From Pelolinea sp. (GTDB taxonomy: Bacteria > Chloroflexota > Anaerolineae > Anaerolineales > Anaerolineaceae): a DNA stretch of 64,000 nt. The notes below the pieces were generated by a model. That model saw only the letters and a list, made by a program, of their open reading frames with translations, was not told the origin of the DNA and searched no databases. The stretch lies in contig JAAZOD010000032.1 in assembly GCA_012797975.1 (NCBI GenBank), positions 24,380-88,379 of the forward strand. The letters run 5' to 3'. Shown piece by piece: positions 60,957 to 64,000 of the stretch. Every line of letters begins with the position of its first letter. The first letter of the stretch is position 1. The position numbers and the translations under genes were made by a program.

Positions 60957-62351
60957 ATGAAAAAGAAGATCCCTTTGATTCTGATCATCATCGTGATGCT
61001 TGCTGCTTGTACTGCGAATGGCGGCACAATGGTTGCGACGGAAACAAGCGCCCCTGCGACATTGCTCCCCACCGCCACCAACCAACCGACTCCCACACCC
61101 ACCCGAAATACCAGTTCACCGCAAACCCTCATTTTTTGGCACCCCTGGACGGGTACAAAAGCTGCCAGTATTACCGCTTTGGTGGAGGAATACAATGCCT
61201 CCAATCCGGATGGGGTGACAGTACAGGTCGTTTCGGCCGGAGATGATGATTATTTGATTTCGAAAGTCGAAGATGCCATCACAAATGACAATGTACCAGA
61301 TGTCCTGGCAGCTCCTTCATTGTATCTGCGCTCTTTGTATGCAGATGAGGGAGCTTTGGCTGAACTGGACACTTTCATCAATGATGCGGAAAGCGGGATT
61401 TCTGTGGAAGAACAAAAGACCATCCCCGCTGTTTTTTTGAATCTGGATGTTTTGGATGGAGTTCGTTATGCCTTTCCCGCAGATTATGAACTGCATTTCC
61501 TTTTTTACAATCAAACTTGGGCGAAGGAGCTCGGTTTTGAGAATGCCCCCACCACTTCGGAACAATTCCTCAACCAGGCCTGTGCGGCTGCCAGCTATAA
61601 TGCCAGTGATGCGGATGATGACAACAATGGCACGGGTGGATGGATCTACAATACCAATGCGGTGACCATCTTGAGCTGGATGCAAGTTTTTGGGGGAGGT
61701 GAAATCCCGGAAGAAGCCCGGCGTGGATTCAGTTTCAATACCGAAGAAAATCAGGATGCGTTGGAATTCCTACGCACTATTTATCAACTCGACTGTGCTT
61801 GGACGGGGAAAGAAGCCGATCCATATCGCTATTTTGCCAAACGTTACGCACTTTTCTATAGCGGAAGCAGTGCCGATTGGTATAGGCAGATTGCCATGGA
61901 TAGAATACAGGGAAATGAAGATGAATGGATGGTGATCGCCTATCCGGGTAATGACGGAAGCCCCGTTGTGAATGCCGAAGTCACTTCGTATGGCATCTTT
62001 CAATCCAATCCCGAAAAAGAACAAATGGCATGGAATTTTGTCCACTGGTTGGTATCTTCAGAAGCTCAAACCCACCTGGTTGAAGAAACATACAGTATGC
62101 CGGTAAATCTAAACCTTGCACAAGATCTGACAGTTTTCTTGAAAGAGAACCCTGAATGGCAGCGTTTGTTAACCTATTTACCGCTGGCCAAACCCACTCC
62201 TCATGTGGACGGATGGAACCTGATGCAGGATATGCTGCAAGATGCGGGCTGGCAGCTCTCGTTATATACCGTCAAGGAAGCGGACATTCCTACCATCCTT
62301 GAGAATATGGAAACCATGATGAATGAAAGATTGAACGATGACCAGGGATAA
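60957..62351 (+). CDS. Orphan family 1 extracellular solute-binding lipoprotein
   Basis: 464 residues from ATG 60957, which begins a clean signal peptide (MKKKIPLILIIIVMLAAC, cysteine 18); a longer frame upstream has no signal. A Thr/Pro linker of about 30 residues follows. The binding-protein fold starts LIFWHPWTG, with VEEYNASNPDGVTVQVV and a late GWNLMQDMLQDAGWQ. Such proteins feed CUT1 sugar or oligosaccharide ABC transporters, but no permease or ATPase gene is in this neighbourhood. No good ribosome site is seen. Its end overlaps rnhA by 14 nt. Confidence 0.88.
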   Translation: MKKKIPLILIIIVMLAACTANGGTMVATETSAPATLLPTATNQPTPTPTRNTSSPQTLIFWHPWTGTKAASITALVEEYNASNPDGVTVQVVSAGDDDYLISKVEDAITNDNVPDVLAAPSLYLRSLYADEGALAELDTFINDAESGISVEEQKTIPAVFLNLDVLDGVRYAFPADYELHFLFYNQTWAKELGFENAPTTSEQFLNQACAAASYNASDADDDNNGTGGWIYNTNAVTILSWMQVFGGGEIPEEARRGFSFNTEENQDALEFLRTIYQLDCAWTGKEADPYRYFAKRYALFYSGSSADWYRQIAMDRIQGNEDEWMVIAYPGNDGSPVVNAEVTSYGIFQSNPEKEQMAWNFVHWLVSSEAQTHLVEETYSMPVNLNLAQDLTVFLKENPEWQRLLTYLPLAKPTPHVDGWNLMQDMLQDAGWQLSLYTVKEADIPTILENMETMMNERLNDDQG

Positions 62352-62781
62352 CAATGAGGTAGTCATCTATACTGACGGAGCGTGTGATCCCAACCCCGGG
62401 CGGGGCGGATGGGGGGCCATCATCCTGGAAGGTGGCAAAGAGCGAATTTTGAAAGGGTGGGAAACCCAGACCACCAATAATCGCATGGAACTCACCGCCG
62501 CCTTGAAAGCTATCCAGTCCATCGCTCAGAAGGATTGTTCCATTACCATTTACACGGATTCCCAATACTTGAAATTGGGGATCGAGGAATGGATGCCTGC
62601 CTGGATCGCTCGCAACTGGAAGCGAAAAGGAGGCGTACTGGCAAATGTGGACCTGTGGCAGGATTTGGCGAAAGAAATTGAGAAGCACAATATCCAATGG
62701 AAATGGGTGCGCGGGCATGCCGGTCATAAGTACAATGAAAGAGTGGATCATATCGCGCGCGAAGCAGGAAAAGGAAAATAA
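62338..62781 (+). CDS. rnhA: Ribonuclease HI
   Basis: 147 residues. All catalytic acids are visible: D13 (YTDGAC), E51 (NRMELTAA), D74 (YTDSQY) and D137 (RVDHIAR), with H127 in the flexible WVRGHAGH loop. It degrades RNA in RNA-DNA hybrids and helps remove primers. ATG 62338 lies 14 nt inside the end of the solute-binding-protein gene, so the two are cotranscribed despite their unrelated roles. A hairpin right after the stop ends the unit. Confidence 0.96.
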   Translation: MTRDNNEVVIYTDGACDPNPGRGGWGAIILEGGKERILKGWETQTTNNRMELTAALKAIQSIAQKDCSITIYTDSQYLKLGIEEWMPAWIARNWKRKGGVLANVDLWQDLAKEIEKHNIQWKWVRGHAGHKYNERVDHIAREAGKGK

Positions 62782-62782
62782 A

Positions 62783-62808
62783 AAAAGTGCTGATGCTTCA
62801 GCACTTTT
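62783..62808. terminator. Bidirectional terminator between rnhA and tRNA-Cys
   Basis: AAAAGTGCTGA pairs with TCAGCACTTTT around a tiny loop. Reading left, seven T follow, so it mainly serves tRNA-Cys; reading right, it ends rnhA. Confidence 0.85.
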
Positions 62809-62811
62809 CAA

Positions 62812-62883
62812 AGGCGACGACGGGATTCGGACCCGTGATGAGGGTTTTGCAGACCCTTGCCTTGCCAGCTTGGCCACGTCGCC
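62812..62883 (-). tRNA. tRNA-Cys, anticodon GCA
   Basis: 72 nt including discriminator U, which is typical of tRNA-Cys. The acceptor is GGCGACG/CGTCGCC and the anticodon loop is CTGCAAA. A T-loop GGTCCGAATCC is present. CCA is not encoded. Confidence 0.95.
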
Positions 62884-62896
62884 ATAGAGTCCTTCA

Positions 62897-62926
62897 ATTA
62901 TAAAGGGACGCAGCGTGCTTTGTCAA
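62897..62926 (-). promoter_or_regulatory. Consensus promoter of tRNA-Cys
   Basis: TTGACA (62921-62926) and TATAAT (62897-62902) on the - strand are separated by 18 bp and lie just upstream of the tRNA. Confidence 0.85.
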
Positions 62927-62994
62927 CGCACGAAGGAAAAATCGCAACATTGGATTTCCCCTGTCTTTGTCTGCGGGCGTTCAAGAGAAGGAGT

Positions 62995-63552
62995 TTACAG
63001 GTAAGTTATCACACCCTCTTTGCGCGGAGCGGCCGCCGGATTTTCGCAATTCTTATACCCTAATGTGATCGCACAAACAAAATGATATCCCGAAGGGAAC
63101 CCTAATTCCTTTTTTAGTTCGTCCTCCTTATCTGCGGCAAAGAGAAGCTCTGGAGTGGCAATGATGCAGGAGCCAATATTCAGCGATTCGGCTGCCAGCA
63201 TGAGATTCTGCGCGGCCGCACCACAGCTAACATCCACAAATTTGTCGCCTGTGTCGCCTGAAATGAACACAACAGTGGGTGCATTGAAAAAAGGATCAAA
63301 ATTGGGATCTTCCGCCCTCTGGATAAGAAATCCTATCCCTGAATTATTCATATTTTCTATAAGAATCTTTTTCAATTTCAAACGCAAGGCAGGATCCTGA
63401 ACGACCGAAAAATGCCAGTCTTGCAGGTTGCGCGCACTGGGGGCGTATAACGCTGCATTGAGGATCGTTTTCATTTCCTGGCTGGTTATCTGCTGAGGTT
63501 TATATTGGCGAATGCTTCTTCTGCTGTAAATACTATCCATAGTTTTTTGCAT
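62995..63552 (-). CDS. Nitroreductase family FMN enzyme
   Basis: 185 residues from ATG 63552, with AGGTGG 8 nt upstream; a GTG at 63564 is in frame but lies within that site. The family start is SIYSRRSIRQYKPQQIT, with FMN-binding APSARNLQDWHF and the later AAQNLMLAAESLNIGSC and LGFPSGYHFVCAITLGY. Nitroreductases of this type reduce quinones, nitro compounds or act as deiodinase/biotransformation enzymes with NAD(P)H. The C-terminal GYKNCENPAAAPRKEG segment is typical. The gene stands alone between two tRNAs. Confidence 0.9.
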   Translation of the reverse strand: MQKTMDSIYSRRSIRQYKPQQITSQEMKTILNAALYAPSARNLQDWHFSVVQDPALRLKLKKILIENMNNSGIGFLIQRAEDPNFDPFFNAPTVVFISGDTGDKFVDVSCGAAAQNLMLAAESLNIGSCIIATPELLFAADKEDELKKELGFPSGYHFVCAITLGYKNCENPAAAPRKEGVITYL

Positions 63553-63700
63553 GATATTTGCCACCTATTCTTCAAGGATGTTTGTCGATTGAACAGAATA
63601 AAAGAGATTCTAGTCCAATCAAAGTGAAATCTCAAGAAGAATGAGAAGATGAGCTGACCGCTGAAGCAAGGATCGATGAATTTGAATCGGAAGATTAAAT

Positions 63701-63724
63701 AAAAAAAGCAGCCGTTTTGGCTGC
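63701..63724 (-). terminator. Intrinsic terminator of tRNA-Gly
   Basis: On the - strand GCAGCC pairs with GGCTGC around AAAAC and is followed by seven T, 8 nt after the tRNA-Gly 3' end. Confidence 0.88.
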
Positions 63725-63731
63725 AGGAGAG

Positions 63732-63805
63732 AGCGGGCAACGGGGGTCGAACCCGTAAACCTCTTCCTTGGCAAGGAAGCGTTCTACCAATTGAACTATG
63801 CCCGC
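63732..63805 (-). tRNA. tRNA-Gly, anticodon GCC
   Basis: 74 nt including discriminator U. The acceptor is GCGGGCA/TGCCCGC, the anticodon stem-loop TTCCTTGCCAAGGAA carries GCC, and the T-loop is GGGTTCGACCCC. CCA is not encoded. Confidence 0.96.
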
Positions 63806-63817
63806 ATAAGTGGGATG

Positions 63818-63846
63818 ATTATATTCGGCTTTAAAAAAGTTGTCAA
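63818..63846 (-). promoter_or_regulatory. Consensus promoter of tRNA-Gly
   Basis: TTGACA (63841-63846) and TATAAT (63818-63823), 17 bp apart on the - strand, both exact consensus. Confidence 0.88.
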
Positions 63847-63868
63847 CAGTTACGTTATGATTTGTAGC

Positions 63869-63911
63869 GGCAAAGTAGTAAAGTCCTAAACTGGCAAAGT
63901 TAAAATGTCCT
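63869..63911. repeat. Paired direct repeats, probable insertion-sequence end
   Basis: GGCAAAGTAGTAAAGTCCT (63869-63887) and GGCAAAGTTAAAATGTCCT (63893-63911) match at most positions and are 24 bp apart. They stand directly before a transposase-like reading frame, where IS elements keep terminal repeats and transposase sites. The outer boundary and the other end are not visible. Confidence 0.45.
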
Positions 63912-63929
63912 ATTAGAGGACCGAAAGAC

Positions 63930-64000
63930 ATGACCAGGACAATAGCAATGACAGCAGAGGAACTGAGACGGAAGACCATCATTGAACAAGCAGAGGAAAA
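63930..64000 (+). CDS. Start of a probable ISNCY-like transposase, cut by the window edge
   Basis: From ATG 63930 an open frame runs off the right end after about 23 residues, beginning MTRTIAMTAEELRRKTIIEQ. The MTAEELRR start and the charged helix resemble the N-termini of ISNCY-family transposases, which begin with a helix-turn-helix. ATG 63948 is an alternative start. Direct repeats and an AT-rich stretch precede it. Too little is visible for certainty; another DNA-binding protein is possible. Confidence 0.45.
   Translation, partial: MTRTIAMTAEELRRKTIIEQAEE

Noticed and set aside
1..64000. CRISPR arrays, prophage, rRNA operon, replication origin
   Set aside because: I saw no regularly spaced repeats, phage structural genes, rRNA sequence or DnaA-box cluster in the window.

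Overview
The window looks like chromosomal DNA of an anaerobic bacterium of the Anaerolineae type (Chloroflexota). This is an inference from gene content, moderate GC, a T-box and an S-box leader, split MetH and a selenocysteine system; no rRNA or other taxonomic marker is present to settle it. Coding density is high and most genes are ordinary housekeeping genes. The only mobile DNA is the apparent end of an insertion sequence at the right border.

Layout. 1-3.8 kb: a SorC-type regulator cut by the left edge, a cysteine-rich lipoprotein and a large membrane protein. 3.9-10.9 kb: the most unusual locus, a dual-receiver LuxR-type response regulator divergent from a protein that fuses a sugar-type ABC ATPase domain to a histidine kinase, followed by a complete CUT2 (ChvE/GguAB-like) sugar ABC transporter. 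11-20.1 kb: CDP-alcohol phosphatidyltransferase, a DnaQ-DinG helicase, then a leftward cluster (small membrane protein, selA, M24 peptidase, tsaD, zinc ribbon, OsmC, comB). 20.2-29.1 kb: two tandem MFS transporters, a long-form formate-tetrahydrofolate ligase, a GT-C-like membrane protein and a GH36 alpha-galactosidase. 29.2-38.6 kb (leftward): an SAM-I riboswitch controls metH, a free-standing MetH reactivation domain and an Hcy-methyltransferase/MTHFR fusion, followed by coaX, coaBC, a phosphoesterase and a DUF4349 lipoprotein. Upstream of the riboswitch lies a second structured RNA with its own terminator that I could not assign. 38.7-41.4 kb: dnaX-ybaB-recR. 41.4-57.9 kb: a mixture of an ATPase, a propeller-like membrane protein, an M50 protease, tRNA-Sec, and several small enzymes and membrane proteins. 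57.9-64 kb: valS with a valine T-box leader, an orphan solute-binding lipoprotein overlapping rnhA, tRNA-Cys, a nitroreductase, tRNA-Gly and the IS edge.

How it fits together. Folate one-carbon flow (fhs, MTHFR, MetH) and SAM feedback form one theme. selA and tRNA-Sec show that UGA is decoded as selenocysteine in this organism, although selB and selD are not here. The kinase/regulator/transporter cluster suggests sensing of sugar through a transporter-derived ATPase domain, which is the best candidate for a poorly described system. Several genes have a TATAAT box ending 6-8 nt before the ATG, so leaderless transcripts seem likely.
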